A DNA stretch of 64,000 nucleotides from Diploptera punctata (GCA_030220185.1 JASPKZ010007296.1:662501-726500), one strand, 5' to 3'; shown: positions 45,541 to 55,989, numbered from the stretch's first letter. Numbers and translations are program-made. Notes: generated from the letters alone by a model not told the origin.

Positions 45541-46214
45541 GTAATGGAAATGAAACAATATTAGTAACTGCGACACATGGATTCATAACACGACTGTGCA
45601 GAGGTTTTGTGAATGAGTATCTAGTTCAATGCGTACGACCGCGTGCACCGCAAATTCACAGCGATAACATTCTCCCTATCTTCTTGCCCCGCTCGCCTTG
45701 TAAGTTCCTAGTTGTACATAAGTATGGCATTTCTTAAAATGTTCATTTTTTTAGGTACCGTACTATTATGGTAGGTTTCTAGAAACATATTTAGAAGAAT
45801 AAATTCTCTCTACTATTTATAAGCTTAGGTCCGGTAAATCTGTAGTTGGCCTACCTAATGCAATTTTTCACATGGAAGTATCTGTATGAAAATGGTAATT
45901 TGAGTATATTGTCAATTACACAGTCACTCATATTAATTTTCAATAACCTGACAAAAATAATATTTATCAAAAAACGTTAATTAAAATGCGTGAAAACAAA
46001 TTAATAACACATTTGAACATGCTAATTTTAATGATCATGCGCAATATATTTGAATTAAATTCGACTTTTTTAAACTTTATTTCAATCCAAAATTATGAAT
46101 CTATTAGGTATCTCAGCACTATTAGGGTAGCCGTTCTACCTACTGTTAGAATTCCTCACGAAACTGGATGGACTTCGCTCCAATTTATTAACCAAAACGA
46201 GATAACAAATGGTT
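45541..46214. other. AT-rich intronic stretch
   Basis: An 80-codon plus-strand ORF (45986-46228) has no recognisable domain. Nothing else seen. Confidence 0.35.
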
Positions 46215-46485
46215 ACTTGCGCGATTAAGGCGGAAAACTACGGGGCTTGAGCTGGTTCATGTGGTAAGAAATTTTGTTATGGAATTTTTGCCAGTATAGG
46301 ACTGGCATCCACTCTCCATCGTGAGAAATTTAGATAAGTAGCGGCTTCAGGTTTTAAAAAAACAGCTATATAACGCTTGGGTTAATCCGAATGTTGACCA
46401 TATTTTGTCACCCTTATACTGGCTGGATGATCGTCAACCTCTGTGATTAAAGCATGTGGATGCGAGGACTCCAACAGCCCGATTC
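46215..46485 (+). mobile_element. degenerate SINE-2
   Basis: Plus orientation: decayed head (GGGGCTTGAGCTGGTTCATG), then AGAAATTTTGTTATGG, AAGTAGCGGCTTCAGG, ACTGGCTGGATGAT and CATGTGGATG. It ends about 120 bp downstream of the exon 1 splice donor in intron 1. Confidence 0.75.
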
Positions 46486-46608
46486 TGTACCAACACTTAC
46501 TTTGATTTGGTCATCCAGAAGTTTACATTTTAATTCTAGGTTATTAGGCCTAACACTCCATGGAAAAATGATTATAAAGATACAAGAAACTCTCATGATA
46601 AAACCTAC

Positions 46609-46855
46609 CTTGTCCTCTTTTCATCCAGCTCCGAATTTTTCCTTTTTCTCGTCTCAAAGAAGAAAGCAAACTGGTCATTCTTCTTTTGCACTCTTCTGGC
46701 GTTATATTCATAGCTATTGCCACTTCTGTCCAAGCTCTGTTTTTAACGATATTATTGTAATAATCAGGATGTTTAGAATTCCACAACTCATGTTTTGCTT
46801 TGTATAATTCTATTAAATACAACGTTTTATCATTAGTCCATGCTGATGGAAACAT
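46609..46855 (-). CDS. MADF-BESS protein, exon 1 (most of MADF domain)
   Basis: First coding exon of a predicted 249-residue DNA-binding protein of the MADF (Myb/SANT-like) family. The first ATG after an in-frame TGA (46879-46877) is at 46855-46853, with A at -3. Translation begins MFPSAWTNDKTLYLIELYKA, and the domain continues through HPDYYNNI, a WTEVAIAMNI helix and RRMTSLLSSLRREKGKIRS. These are the spaced aromatic and basic positions of MADF domains, which bind DNA in the nucleus as transcriptional regulators. The open frame continues past 46609, but a consensus donor (AAG followed by GTAGGT) lies exactly where the family often has an intron. It leaves a split codon (phase 1) that exon 2 at 34960 completes. 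The family call is firm; promoter, expression and partner genes are unknown. Confidence 0.87.
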
Positions 46856-46911
46856 TTTTAATAGTAACACAAGTTTTCACAATGCAAAGCAAGCAACTGG
46901 CAATCGTGCAA

Positions 46912-47055
46912 GTTAAACACTCGCTACTGCGTAACGTAACACGTTTCTATTCTGACTGACGCCAAGCATTTATTAATCGATAACTATGCGCTCAGAACAA
47001 GCGAATGCTACACAGCAGAACAGCGTTACACTCCTTGTAACATCTTGAAATTTGC
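46912..47055 (-). promoter_or_regulatory. probable promoter-proximal region of the MADF-BESS gene
   Basis: Non-repetitive sequence just upstream of the start codon of exon 1, apart from being tandemly duplicated (second copy 47521-47664). It holds an initiator-like TCAGTC on the minus strand and no obvious TATA box. The call rests on position only; no promoter activity can be read from sequence. Confidence 0.4.
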
Positions 47056-47061
47056 TTATCA

Positions 47062-47500
47062 TAAGTAATGCCACGAGTGATTTCCAAATTATCGATAAAT
47101 TCACGACTCACGAAGTGAGGAGTGAATTTATCTAGAGAATTTGGAAATCAAGAGTGGCATTTGTTAGGACTATTTAACGAATAAAATTAAGCTGTTTACT
47201 CACAAATCATTATTTAACTATAGTTATTTTAAAATATTTATATATTTAATGTAAACGGCGATGTTTGAAAACAAATGAGAAACGATAGGTACGCTTCTAC
47301 TGCTTCATTTGTTTATCACTGCAACCAGATCATACTATTTATTGCCAAAGGAACGCAATATTGTAAGGAGGAGCTTTCTTTAATATGGTAATCATAACAC
47401 TGATACATATTTGGTGAAACACGATTCTGATTGGTTGTAAAACAGAAATCATTGAAACGTGATTGGTCATTGACTCCCATTTGGGGCATGAGTTAAATAG
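47062..47500 (-). mobile_element. M1 element, copy F (short form)
   Basis: 439 bp, minus orientation, TCA at 47059-47061 and 47501-47503. Rejoined target GGCTGATAAGC. It sits about 200 bp upstream of the MADF-BESS start codon, in the first unit of the tandem duplication. Confidence 0.9.
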
Positions 47501-47670
47501 TCAGCCAGAGAGCGTTCACAGTTAAACACTCGCTACTGCGTAACGTAACACGTTTCTATTCTGACTGACGCCAAGCATTTATTAATCGATAACTATGCGC
47601 TCAGAACAAGCGAATGCTACACAGCAGAACAGCGTTACACTCCTTGTAACATCTTGAAATTTGCTTATCA

Positions 47671-48107
47671 TAAGTAATGCCACGAGTGATTTCCAAATTA
47701 TCGATAAATTCACTCCTCACTTCGTGAGTCGTGAATTTATCGATAATTTGGAAATCAAGAGTGGCATTTGTTAGGACTATTTAACGAATAAAATTAAGCT
47801 GTTTACTCACAAATCATTATTTAACTATAGTTATTTTAAAATATTTATATATTTAATGTAAACGGCGATGTTTGAAAACAAATGAGAAACGATAGGTACG
47901 CTTCTACTGCTTCATTTGTTTATCACTGCAACCAGATCATACTATTTATTGCCAAAGGAACGCAATATTGTAAGGAGGAGCTTTCTTTAATATGGTAATC
48001 ATAACACTGATACATATTTGGTGAAACACGATTCTGATTGGTTGTAAAACAGAAATCATTGAAACGTGATTGGTCATTGACTCCCATTTGGGGCATGAGT
48101 TAAATAG
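47671..48107 (-). mobile_element. M1 element, copy G (short form, hairpin tip inverted)
   Basis: 437 bp, TCA at 47668-47670 and 48108-48110. Nearly identical to copy F because it arose by segmental duplication. The hairpin tip reads CACTCCTCACTTCGTGAGTCGTG-like where F reads its reverse complement, and one stem arm now matches the other (TCGATAA on both sides). Confidence 0.9.
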
Positions 48108-48156
48108 TCAGCCAGAGAGCGTTCACAATTCCCATACTACTTTTAATAATGATGGC

Positions 48157-48159
<3 letters not shown>

Positions 48160-48199
<40 letters not shown>
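48160..48199 (+). repeat. AAT microsatellite
   Basis: Short (AAT)n tract; a smaller one lies at 48354-48372. Confidence 0.8.
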
Positions 48200-48429
48200 T
48201 TTCAAGAAATTTAAGAAGTTTTCGAAAGGCCTCCTACTAAACTACACCGCTGATTATTGAGGACGACTGATATCTCAAGTACGGTTTTATATTTCTTAAA
48301 ATTCTAACATAGTGACCTCAACGGAGTTTCGTAATGTATTTAAACAAATCTTGATAATAATAATAATAATTAAGAAAAATTTGTAATTGCTTGCCCCAAT
48401 GGAATATTGTGGGATAAAATATAATTAAT

Positions 48430-48900
48430 AAAAATAAAATGAATATATACCATACAATTGTTAAAAGCATCATTACTTATGGAGCAGAACTTTGGCCATT
48501 AACAACAAAAACAAATTAGTATCTTTTGGCAACGGAAATGGATTTTATACGAAGGGCAGCAAGAATTTCAAGAAGATAAACAATTAGGAAGTCAGTTATA
48601 AGGAAGAAAATGAAGATTGAAGACACTATTTTAGATTATATTAAAACTCAGCAATTAAGATGGTACAGACATGTCCAGCGAATGGAAGAGGATAGGCTAC
48701 CAAAATCAGTTTTGGAATGGAGACGTGAGAGAAGACGAGGCAGAGGAAGACCTAAAACCTCCTGGAGTCAGGGAATATATTTATACATGAAGGAGAAACA
48801 TCTACAACCAGGAGATTGGATGGACCGACAAAATTGGTTATTGGGAGTCGGACGATGTCAAAGACATTAATCAACCGATGATATATCTATTATTATTAGA
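48430..48900 (+). pseudogene. LINE C-terminal fragment
   Basis: Plus strand. KSIITYGAELWPLTTKTN, then an 86-codon open stretch (48610-48870): QLRWYRHVQRMEEDRLPKSV, RRGRGRPKTSW and the GVGRCQRH stop, followed by an ATT-rich tail. The order matches ORF2 C-termini of RTE- or CR1-like insect LINEs. Not LINE-A. Confidence 0.75.
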
Positions 48901-48939
48901 GACCTATTACTATTGTCATTATTGTTATTATTTATTTAT

Positions 48940-49180
48940 TTATAGGGGTTCAAAGGTTTCACAACTTCCTGAGCCCAACTATCTACTCTCATTCTCCTCC
49001 ACATTTCTCGTTCATAACAATCGGCATCCTTTTTCTCTCATGCAGCTTAAAACATCAATCCACGTTAATTTTGGCCGTCCTCTTCTTCTTCTTCTTCTAC
49101 CAGATTGCATCCATTCAAGTATTTTCTTGGTAATCTGTCTTCTGTCATTCTTTTTACATTACCATACTCTCTTAATTTTT
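48940..49180 (-). pseudogene. LINE C-terminal fragment
   Basis: The minus strand encodes RRRRGRPKLTWIDVLSCMRE and NVEENES-like sequence, a LINE ORF2 C-terminus of the same broad type as 48430-48900 but in inverted orientation. Confidence 0.6.
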
Positions 49181-49185
49181 TTATG

Positions 49186-49338
<153 letters not shown>

Positions 49339-49639
49339 GAAATTCACAATTGAAATTTGAAAATTCATAATTTGCGTAATTACACTTTCTTATTTTACCT
49401 CTTTCAGAAATTCCAGCTGAACATCTCTAAAAATTCATTTCTGCAGAATTTAATTTACTTATTGTTCTTGATTTTAATTTCCATTTTTCTGCACCTTACA
49501 GCATTGTATTTCTTATTACTGTATTGATTTTTGTTTTATTTTATAATATTTTCTGATCCCATAAAACACGATATAATTTTGATATCTTAGATTTAACCTT
49601 AATTTCAGCAACGTGACTTCCAGCTGGATTAATTTTTGT

Positions 49640-50045
49640 CTATAATGATAATAATAATGGTAATAATTTATTGAAATTGGAGTTAAGGTCATCATAGGTC
49701 TTCTATTCCAACCAGCCAGTGAACAAGTACACAGTAAATACTACATAAGGTCATAACATACAATAAATAATTAGAAGTATTAAATATTTATATAAATTAA
49801 ACTAAATTTAAAATTAATCAAATCAATATTATCACAGAAGCGAAAATTCATAAACCATCGATTAATCTACTGAGAAATTGAAGGAGAAATATATTTAAAT
49901 TTCTTTAAAGGAAGCTAATATCTGGCAGTCCCTTAATCTCTTGTGGTAAGTTCTAGAGTCTAGAAGTAGATAAGGTATAAGAGTTGGAATAATTAGAATT
50001 TCTGTGTTGTGCATGTCAAGCATAGAGAAACTTCGAATAGAGGGG
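49640..50045 (+). repeat. AAT-microsatellite-linked repeat, copy 3 (diverged)
   Basis: A short AAT tract, TTTATTGAAATTGGAGTTAAG, then CTTCTATTCCAACCAGCCAG, in the order of copy 1. AT-rich continuation without an ORF. Confidence 0.55.
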
Positions 50046-51150
50046 AAACTGAGTACAGTGACATCTAAAAAATTTCGGTCGTTTACGATAAACTACAATG
50101 AGCAAACTACAATGGTAGCGCTGTTTCGTAGTAACAGAATATGTAACTAAATAAAACAAATGCAAGGCACACGGCGTGTTTAACGGTGTTCACTCGGGAT
50201 TATGGGAAGTTAGCCATTTTGTAAATTTAAATTTTTAACTGCTATCCTTTCGTTCTATGTAGACGGTACTGTAAATTATCGAAAGTTAAAATCATTACTT
50301 AGATTTTATTTTACTCTAATTTGTAAGTAAATTCAAGCTTGTTTACATTTTTAATGTGAATCTATTTTCAAAGATAAACCTACTAGAAGTGATAAAATTC
50401 TAAGATTTGTTAGGTTAGGAAGAGTGATGTTAGTGTACAGCCATTTGTAATAAACATTTTAAAAATGTGACTTTATAATGGACAGATGTACGACATGGCT
50501 AAGGTTATTTAATAAATATTGTTTAAAATATGTATGTGAGAATAAGGGGGTAGGTCAATTGTACATATTTATTAAAAGAGCTCATAATGCACGTTTTAAA
50601 ATTTTAATAAACGAAAATAAATTAACATGTTTTATTTATTTCCATTCTTCCTTTCTGTTAAAATTAAAGAAAATCTGTAGGTCTGAGAGACTGGGTATAC
50701 ATAATTCCACAATTTAAGATTAATTAATACGTTATTTATTCCTATAAAAGTTAAATTCCATGATTATTCACCAGATGGCGTTATATAATTATAATTCATA
50801 ATTTTACCACCAGGCGGTACTGAATTCATATTAGTACCAAAAAAAAGAACCGAAAAAATTTAGGTGTCGTTAGTTGTATTACACTAGCGCCGCCTGTGGC
50901 ATGTACGCGCAACTCGTCCACTTTCTTCTCTGGTACTCTGTGGATGTCAAGTATCAGGTTCTAATGCGGTCTTGTAATGAAATTTCATTGGAAGATTAGA
51001 GATAAAAGTGAGGGCAGAAATAACTTGATGCAGATATATGTTTAATTTTGAAGAGTAGAGCAAGATCTACAATCATGGAGACCGAGCCAGAAGAGTTCGC
51101 AGAAATATGAAGAAATTAGTTTAGTTAGTATCTCCAATACACTTATAGAG
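50046..51150. other. unassigned region with CTCF-like motifs
   Basis: No gene recognised; an 79-codon ORF (50478-50717) shows no domain. CCAGATGGCG (50771), CCACCAGGCGGTA (50808) and, in reverse, CCACAGGCGGCGC (about 50899-50887) resemble the CTCF core and lie within 130 bp. Confidence 0.35.
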
Positions 51151-51345
51151 ATTCCATTACAAGTCTAAGGAGGAATTTCGGATAGTTGGAGATCAATCCT
51201 TCCACCCTTGCACACAATCGGCACAAGATGTCAGTCCTGTATGACAGCTGCTTATCACTGAAATATTTGGCCGGTACTCAATTATGTATAGGCTGAATTG
51301 ATTCCAGAGTCATGGTGTCACCAGAAATGTTTAGCCCAGTCCATA
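51150..51345 (-). mobile_element. degenerate SINE-1 fragment
   Basis: Minus orientation: GTTGGAG, ACAATCGGCACAAGATGTCAG, GTATGACAGC, GGTACTCA, GGCTGAATTGATTCCAGAG, in family order. Head lost. Confidence 0.65.
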
Positions 51346-51776
51346 ACTGAAATATGGTTGGTTGGTTGGTGTCTAATGTATTGCATCTAACTCTAAAGTC
51401 ATTATCAGTCTTGCTGTCCAGTACTTCGAAGTTATGGAAGTTTCTTGTTTTACAGCAGTATTGTTGTTGAGGTGTTCGTCATCCATTTCTTCCACTGAGT
51501 GATTGCATAGAATGCATCTTATAACTGAAAATATGGAAGTATTATTTTCTATTTATTTGTATTATTTTCATGTATTTGAAGGTTATAGCCTCAGTACTTT
51601 CTGTGAGTAATCTAAGAACTTATCTCCCGGGTGGGAGATGACGAGCTTTTGATTTACCTACTTTAACACTACCTAATTGCAAGAAATATTAATAAAATAT
51701 TATATTAACGAGTCGTAATTATCATTTCTTTATTTTACCCGTAAATATGAAAATAAAGTGGGACTATATCCTGTCA

Positions 51777-52107
51777 GAGTCCACCGCTGTGGTCTCGAGG
51801 TAGCGTGCTGCCTTGTCACGCAGCGGGCCCGGGTTCGATCCCCGGTCGGGGCAGTTTTTCTGGGTGTGGTTTTTATCGGGGTTTTTCCTCACCTGTAAGA
51901 CAAATGTCAGGAAAACTTTAAGGCCCAAACGGTCCCCGAAATCATATGGCCATCATCCTTATCGTTATCACCATCATCCTTCACCGGTGTGGAAAGCAAC
52001 GGGAAGCTACCACACCTACACAATTCCCTAGTAAAGCTGCAAGCATAGCATGAAAATGCTATAATTGCAGTGAAGGACCTGCCTTCGGGCAGAATTACTA
52101 TGGATGG
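51777..52107 (+). mobile_element. SINE-4, intact copy
   Basis: Plus orientation, flanked by ATATCCTGTCA (51766-51776, 52108-52118). The head has box A (GTGGTCTCGAGGTAGCGTGC) and box B (GGGTTCGATCCCCGG). The body has a CATCAT patch, ending in ACTATGGATGG. Confidence 0.93.
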
Positions 52108-52152
52108 ATATCCTGTCATGACCAGTCAGGTTACTACACTTATTCTAAATGG

Positions 52153-52258
52153 CCGTCGTAGCCAGCAATAAACCACCGATTACGACACTTCTAACCAGCG
52201 ATAAACTACCGATTATCTCACTTCTAACCAGTGATAAACCACCGATTGCCACACTTAG
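52153..52258 (+). repeat. short tandem repeat, 3 units of about 33 bp
   Basis: Three units sharing CCAG(C/T)(A/G)ATAAAC(C/T)ACCGATT and CACTTCTAA. Units differ by a few substitutions. No gene. Confidence 0.75.
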
Positions 52259-52601
52259 ATCATATCTGCGGTTTCAACGAATTATGTCCGAATTCAACTT
52301 TTACTTATTTAACCGCGTAAAATAATAAAAAGGGCGTTCCATGGGATTTACCTTGCTTAGAGTAATTGACTTAGGTTACAGTAATTGAATTAGGTTAGGT
52401 TAGCTTTTAGGTTCCTTGCATTTTAAATGTGATTTAATACGTAAAATAAATTACCTCTTCATCATAGTTATTCTATGAAAATTCGACATGTCTGACGGTT
52501 ACAATATAAAATCATATTTCCACTAGTACATTTCATAATACGTTAACATAATTTGACGATGGTAATTACTCGCAGATAAATGGTATCATGAACAGCTTGT
52601 A

Positions 52602-53111
52602 ATACACCGTGTTCCATTCAAACCTCCCACATTTAAATTAATCATAACTCTCAAAGTATGCGGAAGTATGAAATGAGGTTGGTATTAAAAGAAAGAGAAA
52701 CTCAAAGAATTTTTGTTTTCATTGTTGCAGTTAATTCATCTGTCGCATGTTGGACATAAATGACATAAAACAAAATGGCGACTTCTTAGCAACGATCACA
52801 AACTGTTTTCTGGTATGTAAAAGACCGTGTGTTTGCGACTTCAGCACAAGATCTTCATGATTTACGAACCCGTATCCTTGACACAATTGCAACAGTACCA
52901 ATGGACATGTTGGACAGAACATGGCACGAAATCGAATAGGCCTACAGACTTGATATTGTTCGTGCTACTAACGGTGCACATATAGAGGTGTTTTAGTGTG
53001 TGACAATGAAAATTCTTCGAGTTTCTGTTTCATTTCCCCATTTCATAATTCCGCACATATTGTTAGTTATGATTAATTAAAATGTGGGAGGTTTGAATGG
53101 GACACCCTGTA
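52602..53111 (+). mobile_element. mariner/Tc-like deletion derivative with transposase C-terminus
   Basis: About 510 bp with long terminal inverted repeats (over 75 bp aligned; both ends read CCATTCAAACCTCCCACATT inward). The right end is the TACAGGGTGTCC motif common at such ends. Inside, the plus strand at 52815-52996 encodes the end of a transposase: VKDRVFATSAQDLHDLRTRI, TWHEIEYRLDIV and ATNGAHIEVF then stop. Most of the catalytic domain is missing, so the copy needs transposase from elsewhere. TA at both outer edges is plausible but not certain. Confidence 0.8.
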
Positions 53112-53347
53112 CTTCAGTTTGCATAAAAAATGGCGTAAGTCGCGTAAGTAAAAAGCTTGTCTTGTACAACCCCACCCAAACTTAAGTTGGAGTACAATGA
53201 TTTCGATTGAAGTACGCCTATGTCATTTCCTTTTATTATCTCAAAATGTAAACTAGAGTTATGCGAAGTAGGCTAAAATATATGTAGGTTAAACATTTAA
53301 TCAATACTAGTGAAATTCATATCAAATTCCGTTGAGGTGAAGTCATA

Positions 53348-53470
53348 TGATGAAAGTTAAAAATTAAATTGTACCTGTTGGTAGGTTAATTTTATAGGCC
53401 TATACAATATATTAAAGTTGAGGACGACGGCACCTACCAACAGGTACAATTTAATTTTTAACTTTCATCA
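53348..53470. mobile_element. 123-bp element with perfect 39-bp inverted repeats
   Basis: Arms 53348-53386 and 53432-53470 are perfect reverse complements (each has GTACCTGTTGGTAGGT or its complement) around a 45-bp loop. No ORF. Either a tiny foldback MITE or a recent local inverted duplication. Confidence 0.85.
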
Positions 53471-54234
53471 TTAAACATTTAAGTAATCCAGTTCTATACT
53501 ATATACTATAAACCTATATAATGTTTTTTTTCTTGGCAGCTACTAGCTGATTTGCACTACAATTCTGAACCGTAGGCTTATTATTCTATTAAAATAAAAG
53601 TACAGGCCTACATATTTACTTTTTATAGTTCTCTATATTCTTATTTATCCTTGTGGAATATTAACTAGAATTTTAAAGGCTTAGAAATCCATAGTATGGC
53701 TTCTTTTGGAAGGGAGACATACATTTATGCCACTTAAAGCAATCTGAAGTCTGAAATTAGACGCCTTTGAGCAAGGGTTGTCGGCCATTTTCACGCCTAG
53801 ATTTTAATTGCGACGCTAATTACAAGTTGTTAAATAATAACTGTTATTAAATAAAATACTAAGGCTTAATCTAAATTCGTTTGCATTCTTATTAAAAGAG
53901 GTTGCGTAAATAAGAAGATATCTAAATTTTCTTTAGTTTGGTGGGAGTATATCTATAGCATATTGCATCCAAAGAAACATCAATATATTTTATTATTAGT
54001 ACGATAATTCTCATTTCTTTAATTAAACCAACTCGTCTTTCTTCCTATTCTCTTAAAAATAAATATAGGTCTATTAACCATTTCAGACCGAACTTTATAT
54101 TTATTTTGAAAAATCTTCACTATAGGCCTACATATAAATTTGATTCTTCAGCATACATTTTTGACTTTTTTTAAATAAAAAAAGGGGAAATTTTGCACCT
54201 CCTGGAAGGGTAACCTTTCTACGCATCCAATGAA

Positions 54235-54237
<3 letters not shown>

Positions 54238-54295
<58 letters not shown>
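54238..54295 (+). repeat. AAT microsatellite
   Basis: About 19 AAT units; the tyrosine-rich minus-strand ORF across it is an artefact. Confidence 0.9.
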
Positions 54296-54483
54296 TATTT
54301 TTAAATTTCGATTTAACAGCAAATTGATATATAACAATTATGTTCAACCTAATAAAACAGGGCATGAAAGAGTTAATGACCTAATGAATATTGGAGGATA
54401 ATAAAATATTATTTAGGCGTTGAAATGTATGTTTATTGATTTAGGTTTGAGTATCTATGATTATGAATAGACTTAGGCCTATA

Positions 54484-54826
54484 TCCATCCATAGTAATTC
54501 TGTCTGAGGACAAAAGTCTTTCAATTCAATCATAGCATTTTCATGCTATGCTTTGCAGCTTTACAAGGGAATTATAGGTGTGGTAGCTTCCCGTTGCTTT
54601 CCACACCGGTGAAGGATGATGATGATAACGATAAGGATGATGATGATAACGATAAGGATGATATTGATAGCCGGATGATTTTCGGGGACCGTTGGAGTCT
54701 AAGCTTCCTGACAGATGAGGAAAAACCCCGAAAAAACCTCAACCAGGAGCCTGTCCCGACCGGGAATCGAACCCGGGCCCGCTGCGTGACAAGACAGCAC
54801 GCTACCTCGAGACCAAAGCAGTAGAC
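54484..54826 (-). mobile_element. SINE-4 copy
   Basis: Minus orientation; head near 54826-54760 (CTCGAGGTAGCGTGC, GGTTCGATTCCCGG), body with the GATGATAACGATAAGG patch and a terminal CCATCC tail. Several small deletions. It adjoins a SINE-1 across a CA/TA tract. Confidence 0.88.
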
Positions 54827-54870
54827 ACACACATACATACGGTATATATACGGTACACACACACATATAT

Positions 54871-55168
54871 AAAGTGATTCCACAACAGGCCTCAGGAGGC
54901 CCTTGGGGTAGTAGGAGGTTAAGGCTCCCACTTTTTCTAGACAATCGGCACTTTATGTCAGCCGGGTTGTCAGCCCAGCGTGACGGCCGCCTTTACCCCA
55001 GAACAAGCGTCTGGTACTCATTTCAGTTAGAGGCTGAGTCGACCCCAGGGCCATAGTGCCGCCAGAGGGTTTGGGTCAGTTTAAAAATCCTGACCCCAAC
55101 GGGACTTGAACCCTCGACCCTCCGGCTTGTAGCTCAGTGCCTTAACCACTACGCTACGGCGTGCCCCC
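54871..55168 (-). mobile_element. SINE-1 copy in an AT tract
   Basis: Minus orientation, nearly intact, lying between CACATATAT (left) and a 40-bp AT run (right). Box A and B are at 55155-55137 and 55110-55100 on the minus strand. Confidence 0.9.

Positions 55169-55210
<42 letters not shown>
55169..55210. repeat. AT dinucleotide microsatellite
   Basis: About 20 AT units. Confidence 0.9.
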
Positions 55211-55212
<2 letters not shown>

Positions 55213-55439
55213 ACTACACCCAACCAGGATGAGTGACATTTGATTAGAAAAAAGGGGGTAAAAAGGATTAGAATTAGAATATTAAGAAATTATATTAGTG
55301 TATAAACAAAAACATTTTTCCTCAGTATGCAAAAACCTAACTTAAACGCTTATAAATTATAGACCTACTTAAGATCGTTAAAAATAATTGCAGTACCTTT
55401 ATTCTCTATTAATACTCCCACTTCACCTTGTTCGTATTG

Positions 55440-55985
55440 GAGGGGCTTATTTGCTTAAATGATTCTGCGAACTTTGGCGGTGTAGCATTGTTGCCAGAAG
55501 CATAGTCTACCCAGGTCAATAGCGGCAAGTCAGATTAAAAGAGATACTTCGATCGAAAGAGTGATGTAAAAAATTCAACCGTCAGGAAATGCGGACATGA
55601 GTTCTACTGGAGTGCTTAAGATCCTTTTTGGAAGAAAGAGATGCGAACAGAGTGGTGAATGGAGAAGTCATTTAACAACGAAACCAAAAAAAATTAAGAA
55701 CAGTTTAGTGTCGTTGACTACGATGGGTAGGACATATGACACGAATGGAGAATGAAAGAAGGGCATGAAATCTTCGTATAGGAAAACCAGAGGGAAAGCA
55801 AGCAGTAAGTAGGTTAAGAATGAAGTGAGAGAATAATATTAACCATTGATTCAGGGAGATTAATTATATTGTAGAGAATGATTGAAAAATATCAGCTCAA
55901 AATAGGGATGTATTGTGAGGTTATGTCTGTGGGGGCATGAAACTCCGGGTTTGATGATGTCAGTGAATTAGTTACACAATTAATA
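55440..55985 (+). pseudogene. LINE-A copy with internal deletion (5' end joined to 3' end)
   Basis: Plus strand. 55440-55610 matches LINE-A 5' leader (CTTAAATGATTCTGCG, GTCAGGAAATGCGGACATGAG; compare 9975-9780 reversed). At about 55612 it jumps to the C-terminal region (FGRKRCEQSGEWR-like, GRTYDTNGE) and the 3' end near 55975. Strongly mutated. Confidence 0.7.
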
Positions 55986-55989
55986 AGGA

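Larger units (their letters stand above)
34961..46608 (-). other. intron 1 of the MADF-BESS gene (11,648 bp)
   Basis: Inferred from the donor GTAGGT after exon 1 and the acceptor TTTTTGTTTCAG before exon 2, both in phase 1. It holds a full SINE-3, a LINE-A end, the Tx1/L1-like LINE and the 50-bp minisatellite. Confidence 0.75.
46912..48127. repeat. tandem duplication (about 608 bp x 2) of the 5' flank of the MADF-BESS gene plus an M1 element
   Basis: Units 46912-47520 (609 bp) and 47521-48127 (607 bp) are almost identical. Each holds about 145 bp of ordinary sequence (the region immediately upstream of the gene), then an M1 element, then about 18 bp. The 2-bp length difference lies in the M1 hairpin. 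The first unit starts 57 bp upstream of the start codon, so any core promoter is probably inside it and present twice. A TCAGTC initiator-like hexamer is present on the minus strand of both units. An assembly (haplotype) duplication is the main alternative. Confidence 0.9.

Noticed and set aside
46550..46608. Continuation of the MADF ORF past the donor (FYHESFLYLYNHF)
   Set aside because: It imitates the missing helix only loosely. A consensus donor, a matching downstream exon and matching phases favour splicing at 46609.
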